Shown here in pieces: positions 31,064-38,704 of a DNA stretch of 64,000 bases. The stretch covers positions 434,001 to 498,000 of the forward strand of contig NZ_JAXCJK010000001.1 in the NCBI RefSeq assembly GCF_035181385.1, given 5' to 3'. Numbering within the stretch: the stretch's first letter is position 1; each line of letters starts with the position of its first letter. The position numbers and the translations under genes were made by a program. This DNA is from Moraxella sp035181385. Lineage in GTDB: Bacteria; Pseudomonadota; Gammaproteobacteria; Pseudomonadales; Moraxellaceae. The notes beneath the pieces were generated by a model, which was given only the letters and a program-made list of their open reading frames with translations, ran no database searches and was not told the origin of the DNA.

Positions 31064-31101
31064 ATTTAACCCTTTTGGTGAAGAAAAGGATATAAACTTA
31101 G

Positions 31102-31269
31102 ATGAATTTTAACATAAATATTGCCGACTTGGAACAAGTACCCATGATGAATATTGCTATTTTTATGTGTGGCTGTGTGGTTTTTGCATTTGTATGGCGG
31201 TTTGCTGATAATTTGGCGGCGGTGATGAAGTTTTTGGACTGGCGTAAAAAGACAGATACGGACGCTTGA
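31102..31269 (+). CDS. Single-span microprotein m4 (MNF type)
   Basis: A 55-residue protein: MNFNINIADLEQVPMMNIAI, a helix FMCGCVVFAFVW and a basic tail (KFLDWRKKTDTDA). It shares the MNF.I...PM.N and FVWR positions with m1. AAAGGA precedes it. The stop overlaps the -35 of the C4-like RNA 2 promoter. Confidence 0.65.
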   Translation: MNFNINIADLEQVPMMNIAIFMCGCVVFAFVWRFADNLAAVMKFLDWRKKTDTDA

Positions 31270-31294
31270 CAAAGGGTATGGCTTGGGGTATGAT
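31266..31294 (+). promoter_or_regulatory. Promoter of C4-like RNA 2
   Basis: TTGACA (31266-31271), 17 bases, TATGAT (31289-31294). A hairpin CTAAGG...CCTTAG follows the start. Confidence 0.82.
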
Positions 31295-31452
31295 GTGTCC
31301 TAAGGTGTCAGAACCTTAGTAACAAGCGGATAACCGCACCCGAAAGCCCAAGCGGTTTTTTATTGCCTAAAATTCCCTTTCATACCGTTCTACAAATTCG
31401 TAGAACGCTCAAAAAACAACCGTTGCTGAAATTCCAGCAACGAAAGTTTATG

Positions 31453-31529
31453 TTAGGGGGGCGGAGAAATAAGGTGGCTTGCCACACGAATAATCCCAGC
31501 CGACTTGTTACGGCTTCTGAACCCCCTAG
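31453..31529 (+). ncRNA. C4-like antisense RNA 2
   Basis: P1 is TTAGGGGG (31453-31460) with CCCCCTAG (31522-31529). P2 is GTGGC with GCCAC (31474-31485). P3 is AGCCG with CGGCT (31498-31515). Two upstream hairpins (CGTTCTAC/GTAGAACG and CGTTGCTG/CAGCAACG) have AAATTC loops; the second, with CTGAAATT, can pair with AATTTCAG in the leader of the antirepressor gene 30 bases upstream of its start. This is the expected antisense logic of C4. Confidence 0.72.
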
Positions 31530-31574
31530 CACCCATTTTGGGTAAATTTCAGAAAACTTAACAAGGAGTTCCTT

Positions 31575-32336
31575 ATGAACGCACTTACCATTGCCAACTT
31601 TTCTATCCGTACTTCGGACAATCTGTATTCACTCAACGACCTACACCGTTCATCTGGTGGCGAAAAGCGTCATAAGCCGTCTAACTTTATGGCAAACCAA
31701 CAAACCCAAGAACTTATCCACGCCATTGAAGAAGAAGGCTCTATCGCCTACCACACCATTCGTGGTGGCAACGCCAAACAACAAGGCACTTTTGTCTGTG
31801 AAGAACTCGTCTATGCCTATGCGATGTGGATTAGTGCCAAGTTTCACTTAATGGTCATTCGTGCATTTAAGGCATTAAACACAGGGGCGATACCTTGTCT
31901 TAGCAATCATCAAGGGCTGTCTGTCTGCCAAGCCGCCAATCTACAAAAAGCCGTCAAGGCAAAGTGTCGCTATGAACGCCGTCATTATCAACGACTGTAC
32001 AATGCCCTGTATGATGAATTTGGCGTGAAGAGCTATAAAGACATCGACCCTGCCGACTATCAGGCGGCGATGGACTTTGTGCGAGAATTTACATTCTTTG
32101 AGCATGAAGCACTGATGCAATATGCCCAGCACCTAGCTTGGCATACCCAGTTTATTTATTCTTGGTATAAAGCCATTGAAAAGCCGTTTCGTGCCTTATC
32201 GCCACAGCTGTCGGCACAGATTCATGACCACATCATACACGCTGTCATCAATGCCAACCATATCGGCAAACAGATAGGCTATGATGGCATGAATCCTACT
32301 ATCCCCCAAAACAAGCATTGGAGTGTGGGGTTTTAG
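31575..32336 (+). CDS. KilA-N antirepressor-like protein, paralogue 1
   Basis: A 253-residue protein. Residues 5-110 are a KilA-N domain (LYSLNDLHRSSGGEKRHKPS, then YAMWISAKFHLMVIRAFKAL). The C-terminal half (AKCRYERRHYQRLYNALYDE, DIDPADYQAAMDFVREFTFF) is nearly identical to the protein at 40471. KilA-N proteins act as phage antirepressors and DNA-binding regulators. AAGGAG precedes the ATG; the C4-like RNA lies directly upstream. Confidence 0.8.
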   Translation: MNALTIANFSIRTSDNLYSLNDLHRSSGGEKRHKPSNFMANQQTQELIHAIEEEGSIAYHTIRGGNAKQQGTFVCEELVYAYAMWISAKFHLMVIRAFKALNTGAIPCLSNHQGLSVCQAANLQKAVKAKCRYERRHYQRLYNALYDEFGVKSYKDIDPADYQAAMDFVREFTFFEHEALMQYAQHLAWHTQFIYSWYKAIEKPFRALSPQLSAQIHDHIIHAVINANHIGKQIGYDGMNPTIPQNKHWSVGF

Positions 32337-32339
32337 GTC

Positions 32340-32813
32340 TTAAGATGAAGGCGAGATGACGCCCTCTAAGTAGTCCAGCACCGCCTCATCAATCATCTGC
32401 TTATCCTCATCACTGATGCCAAGTAGCTGTCGCACAGGATAGGCGGCAGTGGTGGCTTGCTTATTATTGATGCGTGCGGTGAGTCCGTATTGGTGAACTT
32501 CTGCGATTTGGGCGGTGCGTCCGACATAGCCGATGGCAAAGCCGTCATTAGATTGCTTGATTTTCATGTGGGCGGCATTTTTGATGGTGTTCATCATCTT
32601 AGCACGCACTCGCTTTTTTTGCCCACGGCGTTTGGCTTTGGGCTTTTTTGGCGTGTAGGCAGAGCCGTCCACATTCTTTTGGGCGGTGATGCGTTTTTTC
32701 TGATTATTTCGCAGTTTTTGCCCAAGCGTCTTTTTTAGGCGGAGCATTTGCCCATCAGACAGCCCATTGATGATGCCTTGTAGATGCTCAGGAAGATAGG
32801 ATAGTTCAGCCAT
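32340..32813 (-). CDS. S: Tail completion protein S
   Basis: P2 gpS/Mu G-like virion morphogenesis protein (PF05069), 157 residues: LRLKKTLGQKLRNNQKKRIT, then NVDGSAYTPKKPK and EVHQYGLTARI. It is needed for joining tails to heads. ATG at 32813 overlaps R by 8 bases; upstream in-frame codons overlap R and are not family sequence. Last gene of the O operon. Confidence 0.9.
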   Translation of the reverse strand: MAELSYLPEHLQGIINGLSDGQMLRLKKTLGQKLRNNQKKRITAQKNVDGSAYTPKKPKAKRRGQKKRVRAKMMNTIKNAAHMKIKQSNDGFAIGYVGRTAQIAEVHQYGLTARINNKQATTAAYPVRQLLGISDEDKQMIDEAVLDYLEGVISPSS

Positions 32814-33336
32814 GCATATCCACCAATGGCATTTGTAATAGCCATTTTTCCTCTGGCACACCTGCGGGAAATTCACCCAGCACCACATCACGCTTGGCAT
32901 CGATGATTTGCATCTTTTGGCGTGGGCTTGGGCGAGTGTAGGTAGGCTCTGATGGGTAGCTGATGACCGCCTTACCGTCTGTTTCTTTGACGATGACTCG
33001 CTCGGTGAGTGGCAAGGTGATGGACAGATCTACTTTGCGATTATCCAAAATGTCTGCCACAAATTTTATGCCATCTTTTGCTTTATTTAGGTTGGTCATC
33101 AGCTCGCTTTGATGCTCTCGTAGCCATGCATACAGTGCCACCGAAACCGCCGCCATGTCCTCGGCAAAATCGGTGATGATGATGTTCAGCTGATATTGAT
33201 ATTCAAAAGACAGCCCATTTGCCATGGTGCTGACCATCCGCCCTTCATCCACAAAAATCAGCAGGCGGTCAGGGTTTTTGGCAAGTACGGGCAGGCTTTG
33301 TAAAAGGTGCGACCGCAGTTGGTTGGGTTTTTTCAT
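32806..33336 (-). CDS. R: Tail completion protein R
   Basis: P2 gpR family (PF06891), 176 residues: KKPNQLRSHLLQSLPVLAKN, then FEYQYQLNIIITDFAED and VADILDNRKVDLSITLPLTE. Acts with S in tail completion. Confidence 0.9.
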   Translation of the reverse strand: MKKPNQLRSHLLQSLPVLAKNPDRLLIFVDEGRMVSTMANGLSFEYQYQLNIIITDFAEDMAAVSVALYAWLREHQSELMTNLNKAKDGIKFVADILDNRKVDLSITLPLTERVIVKETDGKAVISYPSEPTYTRPSPRQKMQIIDAKRDVVLGEFPAGVPEEKWLLQMPLVDMHG

Positions 33337-33345
33337 GAATATTCC

Positions 33346-33374
33346 TTGAATATTTTGTAGACTGTTTGTATAAT
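33346..33374 (+). promoter_or_regulatory. HigBA promoter
   Basis: TTGAAT (33346-33351), 17 bases, TATAAT (33369-33374). A TGTAT...ATACA element overlaps the start site and may bind HigA. Confidence 0.7.
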
Positions 33375-33402
33375 GTATCTATACACGATATGGGTCGCCA
33401 CC

Positions 33403-33687
33403 ATGATTGTCTCTTTTAACCACAAAGGACTTGAAAAGTTTTTTAAGACAGGCTCAACCGCTGGTATTCAAGCAAAACACAAAAATAAATTGAACCTCCA
33501 GCTTGCCGCCTTACACCACGCCACAAGCCCTTTGGATTTGGCAACACCGCCAAGCTGGCAATTACACGCCCTAAAAGGCAATCTTGAAGGGCATTGGGCG
33601 ATGTCGGTCAATGGCAATTGGCGTTTGACTTTTCGCTTTAACAATGATGGCAACGCTGAGATTGTTGATTATCAAGATTACCACTAA
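33403..33687 (+). CDS. higB: HigB-type toxin
   Basis: A 94-residue RelE/HigB-superfamily mRNA interferase: FNHKGLEKFFKTGSTAGIQA, then SWQLHALKGNLEGHWAMSVN, GNWRLTFRF and a final VDYQDYH with the usual C-terminal His. It would cut ribosome-bound mRNA when HigA is lost. The toxin-first order is typical of higBA. ATG at 33403 chosen from the family start IVSF.HKGLE. It stands on the opposite strand within the O operon. Confidence 0.85.
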   Translation: MIVSFNHKGLEKFFKTGSTAGIQAKHKNKLNLQLAALHHATSPLDLATPPSWQLHALKGNLEGHWAMSVNGNWRLTFRFNNDGNAEIVDYQDYH

Positions 33688-33699
33688 GGAGTGATGACC

Positions 33700-33999
33700 A
33701 TGCAAATGCACAATCCCCCACACGCAGGGCTGATATTGCGTGAATATATTGACGGCCACAGCGTAACCGAAATTGCCCTAAAACTAAACATCACTCGTGC
33801 TAACTTGAGCCGTATTTTAAACGGTAAGCAAGGCATTAGTGCCGATATGTCTTTGCGTTTAAGTCGTCTTTTGGAGACAAATCCTAACTTTTGGCTCAAT
33901 CTCCAAAAGTCATATGACCTTTGGCAAGCACAAAACAATCCAAGCATAGACTACACCGCCATCAAGCCGTTATCCGCCAAGCAAACTGTTTATGCTTAG
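33700..33999 (+). CDS. higA: HigA-type antitoxin
   Basis: A 99-residue antitoxin: NPPHAGLILREYIDGHSVTE, HTH IALKLNITRANLSRILNGKQ, then LSRLLETNPNFWLNLQKSYD. It binds HigB and represses the operon. ATG at 33700 is 8 bases from AAGGAG; ATG 33694 is an alternative. Its 3' end overlaps the convergent endolysin gene by 4 bases. Confidence 0.87.
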   Translation: MQMHNPPHAGLILREYIDGHSVTEIALKLNITRANLSRILNGKQGISADMSLRLSRLLETNPNFWLNLQKSYDLWQAQNNPSIDYTAIKPLSAKQTVYA

Positions 34000-34799
34000 G
34001 CTTTGGTTAGCTCATCAAGTCGTCTTAGCTCAGCCAAGAACTTATGATCATAGCCAAGCTTTTTATAGGCTTTGCCATTGTACAGCGTAAAAACTTTTTC
34101 CCAGTCGCCTTTTTGCAAAGCGTCTAAAAGACCTTTTTTGGTCTTGATAAAGCGTACAAAAGCATTAAGATGCTGAGTTTCGCTGGCATTCATCTGCTCC
34201 ACAAAGTCATCGATGGATTCATAGCCAAGCATCTGCCAGTTTTCGCCCATGATCTGAAACATACCCCAGCTTGCCGAGCTGTACGCACACGCCTCATCAA
34301 TAGTCTTGGCAAAATTGAGCCGCACATACTCAGACGCACCGCCTTGATAACCCCCTGTTTTTGGGCTGATGATGTTGGCATGGTTTTGGGCAAGCTGGTC
34401 GGCTCGTGCTTTGCCATATTTTGCCTTCACCAGACGATAAAAAATATGCCGTTCAAACAAAATCTTAGGCTTATTTGGCTGAATAAAACCCGCACCCACG
34501 CTCTCTACACGCCCAAAAGCTCTGATGACATTGACAGGCACGCCAAGCTCATTGGCCGCCGCCTCATAGTCAGCAGGGGTGATCAGGTGCTGTATCGCTT
34601 TGCCCTCCAGTGCGTCCCAAGTTTTTTGACCAACAATGCCATCTACCATCAGGTTGTGCTTGGTCTGAAAATCCACCACCGCTTTTTCGGTGGCGGTGCC
34701 AAAGTCGCCATCAATGGCAAGTTTGGCACCGTGTTTGTTCAGTTTGGCTTGTAATTGAGCGATGATTTCGCCCTTTTGACCGTATTTAATAGATTTCAT
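33996..34799 (-). CDS. Endolysin with PG-binding and muramidase domains
   Basis: A 267-residue protein. Residues 5-60 are a PG_binding_1 domain (GQKGEIIAQLQAKLNKHGAK, DGDFGTATEKAVVDFQ). Residues 85-265 match the N-acetylmuramidase family PF11860, with catalytic Glu in FGRVESVGAGF and SSASWGMFQIMGENW. It is a second lysis enzyme besides the M15 peptidase, cutting glycan strands. ATG at 34799 follows GGGAG. It lies in the place of P2 lysis genes, after X. Confidence 0.88.
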   Translation of the reverse strand: MKSIKYGQKGEIIAQLQAKLNKHGAKLAIDGDFGTATEKAVVDFQTKHNLMVDGIVGQKTWDALEGKAIQHLITPADYEAAANELGVPVNVIRAFGRVESVGAGFIQPNKPKILFERHIFYRLVKAKYGKARADQLAQNHANIISPKTGGYQGGASEYVRLNFAKTIDEACAYSSASWGMFQIMGENWQMLGYESIDDFVEQMNASETQHLNAFVRFIKTKKGLLDALQKGDWEKVFTLYNGKAYKKLGYDHKFLAELRRLDELTKA

Positions 34800-34816
34800 G
34801 GTTTGGCTCCCATTTT

Positions 34817-35023
34817 TTAGCTCCAAAGTTGAATGGTTTGTTTGACAGGATTTGTGTTGATGAGCGTAGGCAAGATGACTTTTGTGCCGATGGGCAAGAT
34901 GACATCTGCACGGGCAAGCTGTGGATTGGCAGATAGTATCTTTTCAACCACCGATTTGCCATAGTAGCGGTAGCTGATGCTGTCAATGCTGTCGTTTTGA
35001 ATGCTTAAAATTGTACGGTTCAT
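34817..35023 (-). CDS. X: Tail protein X
   Basis: P2 gpX (PF05489), 68 residues with a LysM-like fold: DSIDSISYRYYGKSVVEKIL, then NPQLARADVILPIGTKVILP. Probably at the tail tip. ATG at 35023. Confidence 0.9.
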   Translation of the reverse strand: MNRTILSIQNDSIDSISYRYYGKSVVEKILSANPQLARADVILPIGTKVILPTLINTNPVKQTIQLWS

Positions 35024-35066
35024 CAGCCACCACCACTTAACCACAATACCCAAAATCGTTCGGTTT

Positions 35067-35516
35067 TCATATCAACGCCACCACCGTCTGATTTTTCCCC
35101 TGTATTTGGGCGATTGCCCACATTTTGTTACGCCGATATTCATCAATCGTGGCGGATAATGCCACCGCCTTATCGTGTCCTTTGTTGGTGCTGTCATAGT
35201 TGCGGTATTTTTCGCACACTTTTGCCCCCACGCCATTGGCAATGGCAGAAAAATACCATACTTGCATCGCATTTTTGCCATCAATGACCACTGTGGATAA
35301 GTCGGCCAGTCGCTGGGCTTTGGTGGTCAATGATACAAGCAATCTTTGCACATCAAGCACCTCTTCTAAGACGAGCTGATGCAAGCGAAAATCAGTTACA
35401 GAAGCATCAACACGCACAAAATCACGCACCTCTGCCACGCTCACAGATGGGAAAAACTCCCCTGCCGTGATGGGCGATAAGGCTGTGGATAACTCGCCAT
35501 TGGCTATAAGTCCCAT
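35067..35516 (-). CDS. L: Head completion protein L
   Basis: P2 gpL family (PF05926), 149 residues: FPSVSVAEVRDFVRVDASVT, then RLHQLVLEEVLDVQRLL and WYFSAIANGVGAKVCEKYRN. It completes packaged heads at the connector. Confidence 0.9.
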   Translation of the reverse strand: MGLIANGELSTALSPITAGEFFPSVSVAEVRDFVRVDASVTDFRLHQLVLEEVLDVQRLLVSLTTKAQRLADLSTVVIDGKNAMQVWYFSAIANGVGAKVCEKYRNYDSTNKGHDKAVALSATIDEYRRNKMWAIAQIQGKNQTVVALI

Positions 35517-35538
35517 ATATCACCATTTAAGTTAAGTT

Positions 35539-35575
35539 TGAGAAAGTCCAAATCGCTACAGTTTGGGTTTTTTTG
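35539..35575 (-). terminator. Hairpin between m8 and L
   Basis: AGTCCAAATCG...CAGTTTGGGTT forms a stem followed by T-rich sequence on the plus strand; a near copy is at 35848-35880. Direction of action is uncertain because both strands are T/A-rich at the ends. Confidence 0.5.
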
Positions 35576-35593
35576 TTTTTTTTAATATAAAAA

Positions 35594-35660
35594 ACACGGG
35601 AACGGCTAAAAATGCACAAGATTTAATCAATTAAGCCCGTCAGTTTTAGCAGACCCGTGT
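35594..35660. repeat. Two-part inverted repeat
   Basis: ACACGGG (35594-35600) pairs with CCCGTGT (35654-35660) and GCTAAAA (35605-35611) with TTTTAGC (35644-35650). GTGCGAGGCAC, a small hairpin, follows at about 35663. The 171-bp gap between L and m8 otherwise holds no gene. Confidence 0.6.
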
Positions 35661-35687
35661 CGGTGCGAGGCACTCGGTTAGGCAAAG

Positions 35688-35810
35688 TTATTTGCCAAAT
35701 ATCAGATAAACACAAACAATCACCGCCACCAGCAGGGCATAAAATTTATCTCTCGCCATAACATTTACCTTATCTAGTATTGCATCAAAAAGTTTGGTAT
35801 AATCATTCAT
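35688..35810 (-). CDS. Single-span microprotein m8
   Basis: A 40-residue frame: MNDYTKLFDAILDKVNVMAR then DKFYALLVAVIVCVYLIFGK. AAGGA precedes it. The KFYA(L/I)LV..VC segment resembles that of m7 (43297), so the two are probably related. It lies between M and L in the capsid operon, where P2 has no gene. Confidence 0.6.
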   Translation of the reverse strand: MNDYTKLFDAILDKVNVMARDKFYALLVAVIVCVYLIFGK

Positions 35811-35847
35811 AAGATTTAATCCTTGTCTGTTAAGGGTTAAATTTAGA

Positions 35848-35880
35848 AAAAGTCCAAACCGCCACAGTTTGGGCTTTTTT
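35848..35880 (-). terminator. Hairpin after M
   Basis: CCAAACTG...CGGTTTGG stem on the minus strand followed by ACTTTTTC, between M and m8. Confidence 0.6.
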
Positions 35881-35883
35881 GTT

Positions 35884-36570
35884 TTAAGCGTTGGCAAGTT
35901 TTTTGGCAGACGCCAAATCTGCTTTACCACCGCATTTATCGTCCAATGCCAAAGCCATAGACAGTGCATCTACCGCCAAATCCGCCCCCTGCCCTGTTTC
36001 TTTGGCAGATGCCAAATAATGCCGACCAATCGCCAGATACAGCTTGGCTCGCACTTGGTCTGGCATATCGGCGGCAAGTTTTGGCAGACTTTCATCAGCC
36101 AGCAGTTCTTGCAGAGCATGCAAGGCATCTATGTCGATGGTTTCGCCTTGTTTTTGGCGTTTTAGCTCATTGTCCGCCATTTCTTCGGTCAAAAGGCACG
36201 CCACGGTTCGCTTAAAGGCATCAGGCATCACCAAAGAATGTATCAACGCATATCTGCCAACCTCCAACGCTTTGGCATACTGGCGTAAATCTAGGCACCA
36301 GACCATCATCGTCATCACAACCTCATCTTGCACGCCAGACCCAGAATCCAGCACGCCATCAACATAGGGCAAATAGCCATCGATGAGCTTGGCCTTGAGT
36401 TCGGTTTTAAGCTCGGTGCTTTGCAGTTGTTTTAGGCGGTGCTTATCACTGCCAAGCTGAGCAAGCTTTAGCTCATAGGCAGTGGCATTTTGCATCTCGC
36501 CATAAGCCGCCATTTGTGTGGCGGTCTGTTTGGCATTGATTCGCTCAAAATGAGCACGAGCAAGATTCAT
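35884..36570 (-). CDS. M: Terminase small (endonuclease) subunit M
   Basis: P2 gpM family (PF05944), 228 residues: LARAHFERINAKQTATQMAA, then GYLPYVDGVLDSGSGVQDEV and MMVWCLDLRQYAKALEVGRY. It cuts DNA at cos with P. ATG at 36570 follows AGGGGG. The tail is Ala/Leu-rich helical. Confidence 0.92.
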   Translation of the reverse strand: MNLARAHFERINAKQTATQMAAYGEMQNATAYELKLAQLGSDKHRLKQLQSTELKTELKAKLIDGYLPYVDGVLDSGSGVQDEVVMTMMVWCLDLRQYAKALEVGRYALIHSLVMPDAFKRTVACLLTEEMADNELKRQKQGETIDIDALHALQELLADESLPKLAADMPDQVRAKLYLAIGRHYLASAKETGQGADLAVDALSMALALDDKCGGKADLASAKKLANA

Positions 36571-36581
36571 CACAAGCCCCC

Positions 36582-37598
36582 TTACTCTTTGACGATTTGG
36601 ATATTTTCTGCCATGGCACACAAGCCCAAATCTTCAATAAAATAGCCTTCATTGCTTGATTCGTAGTTCTCGATTTGGTCTCGTTTGGCGTTATCAACGA
36701 TCGTGCGTCGTCTTGCACCCTCTTGGACATAGATGGATAAGTTATCAAAAGTTGTTATCAAAATTGTCCCTTCTGGGAAAAACGGCACGGCATAGACTGG
36801 CAAGTTACCCATGCGTTTTTGGGCAATGATGGTGTCGGCGGCTAGGCTTTCGCTGTTTGGCTGTTCTTTATTGACCAGTGGGAAATACTTATCAGCGACC
36901 ATCTTGCGACTGGTGATGACAACCAAGTCTGGGTTGTTTTGATGCCATGGCTCTATCATTTCATCAACCAGATTCATCACCAATGCGTCTAGGTTGTGGT
37001 AGTCGCATTCGGCAGTTTTACCGATTTTGATTTTTGAGCTGTCTTTGCCAGCTTTGAGCGTGCGGGCGGTGTTTTCGGTGCGTTGATGTTGCAACCAGCC
37101 GATATTGACATCTTGCAACAGCTGGTTGGTACTAAAATCAGTCTTGGCAGCGGCTTTTATGCCATTAAAGCCAATCATGATGCGATCAAGTGCCTGACGG
37201 CGGACAATCACATCACGGAATTTGGCATAAAAATCTGGGAATTTTGCCCACTGATCCAGCTTGCCATAGCTGATGGCGGTGTCAAAATTGGTCTGGGTGC
37301 ATTCATATTGGCGAGCATCTAGCATCGTCGGATCAATCGGCTGACGGTCTTTGTTCTTTGTGTCAGTACGACTGGCAATCGGACGAGTAACACCAAGTCC
37401 AATGCCCTGCCCTTTCATTTCACGCACCAAATAAGTGTTAATCTTGCCCAAAAAATCGCTGGATTCTTGGATTTTGGTCTCCAAGGTCTGCTGTACAGAT
37501 GGCTCAACGGTGAATTTTTCATGGACAGAAGCGACTTTGTTAATGCCAGCTAGGCTTGCCATCGCTTGATTGAATAATAATCTTGTTTCATTACGCAT
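36582..37598 (-). CDS. N: Major capsid protein N
   Basis: P2 gpN family (PF05125), 338 residues: MRNETRLLFNQAMASLAGIN, then FSTNQLLQDVNIGWLQHQR and NPDLVVITSRKMVADKYFPL. HK97-fold shell protein whose N terminus is trimmed by O. Confidence 0.95.
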   Translation of the reverse strand: MRNETRLLFNQAMASLAGINKVASVHEKFTVEPSVQQTLETKIQESSDFLGKINTYLVREMKGQGIGLGVTRPIASRTDTKNKDRQPIDPTMLDARQYECTQTNFDTAISYGKLDQWAKFPDFYAKFRDVIVRRQALDRIMIGFNGIKAAAKTDFSTNQLLQDVNIGWLQHQRTENTARTLKAGKDSSKIKIGKTAECDYHNLDALVMNLVDEMIEPWHQNNPDLVVITSRKMVADKYFPLVNKEQPNSESLAADTIIAQKRMGNLPVYAVPFFPEGTILITTFDNLSIYVQEGARRRTIVDNAKRDQIENYESSNEGYFIEDLGLCAMAENIQIVKE

Positions 37599-37638
37599 GG
37601 GGTTCTCCTAAATGATAAAATTGAAATGATAAAATTGA

Positions 37639-38508
37639 TCAGCAATCCACCAACACAGCCTGCGGTGTGCCAGCTTGTGTTGGTCGGTCGGCGGTTTTTG
37701 GCAAGCCGTCTAGCAGTTCATTCAATGCCGTGATTTTCTCTTGTAGCCCATCTATTTGGGCTTGGTACTGCTCTTGATGGGCTTGCAATGCCCGCCCCAT
37801 CGCTTGAACGATGGCATCGGTGCTTAGGGCGAGAGCTGGCTCGTTTTGCACATCTGGCTTGTCGGCTGGTTTGTCTAAGTTGTCAGCTGATTTGTCCGCC
37901 GAATTGTCCGCTGGTTTGTCCGCTGGTTTGTCTAAATTGTCGGTAAATAAGGCTTTTAGCTTATGAAAAATCTGCTCAGCAAGGCCATCTGGCTTGTCGG
38001 TGGCTTGCTCATCATCAAACTCAAAGCTCGTCTCAATCGATGCAGTAAACAAATTGCCTTCGTTTAATTTGCGTGCTTGTAGCGGATTGATGGACGCTGT
38101 GGCGGCAAACTGTAGCATTTCTGTGCCAAGACTTGCAGGGCTGTCGGTAACCGCCAAGCCCACCAGATACGCCTTGCCAGAGCCTGCAAAATTGGTGTCA
38201 ATTTCCACCGAGGTATAGATTTTTTGGTTTTTGGCGTTGAGCTGTTTTAGCTTGTCGTTGGGCTGAATTTTGGCAAACAGTGCCAGTTTTTGTGTGCCAT
38301 CGATGATGACATTATCCGCCTTTAAAGCGACAACATCGCCATAAGCCCCAAAGTCGCCATCAGGAAAAAACCCCCGAAAATGCTCAACATTGATTCTTGC
38401 CCCATATTTTTGCGGATCATAGCTGTCTGCCATTTGCTCGATCCATTCTCGCTGGATTTCTCGGCCGTCGGTGGTTTGCCCTGAGACGGCAATACGAAAC
38501 CATTTCAT
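37639..38508 (-). CDS. O: Capsid scaffold and protease O
   Basis: P2 gpO family (PF05929), 289 residues. The N-terminal part is a serine protease (MKWFRIAVSGQTTDGREI, INVEHFRGFFPDGDF, YLVGLAVTDSPASLGTEML with a likely catalytic Ser). The C-terminal part is a helical scaffold (QAHQEQYQAQIDGLQEKITA). Between them is an Asp/Lys/Ala/Pro repeat tract (DKPADKPADNSADK). ATG at 38508 follows GGAG. First gene of the O operon. Confidence 0.92.
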   Translation of the reverse strand: MKWFRIAVSGQTTDGREIQREWIEQMADSYDPQKYGARINVEHFRGFFPDGDFGAYGDVVALKADNVIIDGTQKLALFAKIQPNDKLKQLNAKNQKIYTSVEIDTNFAGSGKAYLVGLAVTDSPASLGTEMLQFAATASINPLQARKLNEGNLFTASIETSFEFDDEQATDKPDGLAEQIFHKLKALFTDNLDKPADKPADNSADKSADNLDKPADKPDVQNEPALALSTDAIVQAMGRALQAHQEQYQAQIDGLQEKITALNELLDGLPKTADRPTQAGTPQAVLVDC

Positions 38509-38544
38509 ACACACTCCAAAATAAAAAAAATTAAAAGCGGTGTT

Positions 38545-38642
38545 AGCATAACCGCCCCCATCACAAAAATCTTGCCCCAAATGTTGTAAATGCACGATTT
38601 ACAACATTTGGGCGTGTTGATTCATACAAAATTTACGATAAT
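38545..38642. promoter_or_regulatory. Divergent late promoters O/P with Ogr box 2
   Basis: TGTTGTAAAT-GCACG-ATTTACAACA at 38582-38606, identical to box 1. Minus: TATGCT (38550-38545), start near 38538, 56 bases from the centre. Plus: GATAAT (38637-38642), start near 38649, 55 bases away. Confidence 0.8.
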
Positions 38643-38704
38643 AGGCATCTTGAACAATTTTTTTTAATTTTTTAATTTTAAAGTTTTGTAATTTTGGGAT
38701 AATA

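Noticed and set aside
35517..35687. The L-m8 gap as the phage cos site
   Set aside because: In P2-like phages cos lies near Q and int, not within the capsid operon, and no sequence like known cos cores is visible. I could not place cos elsewhere either.
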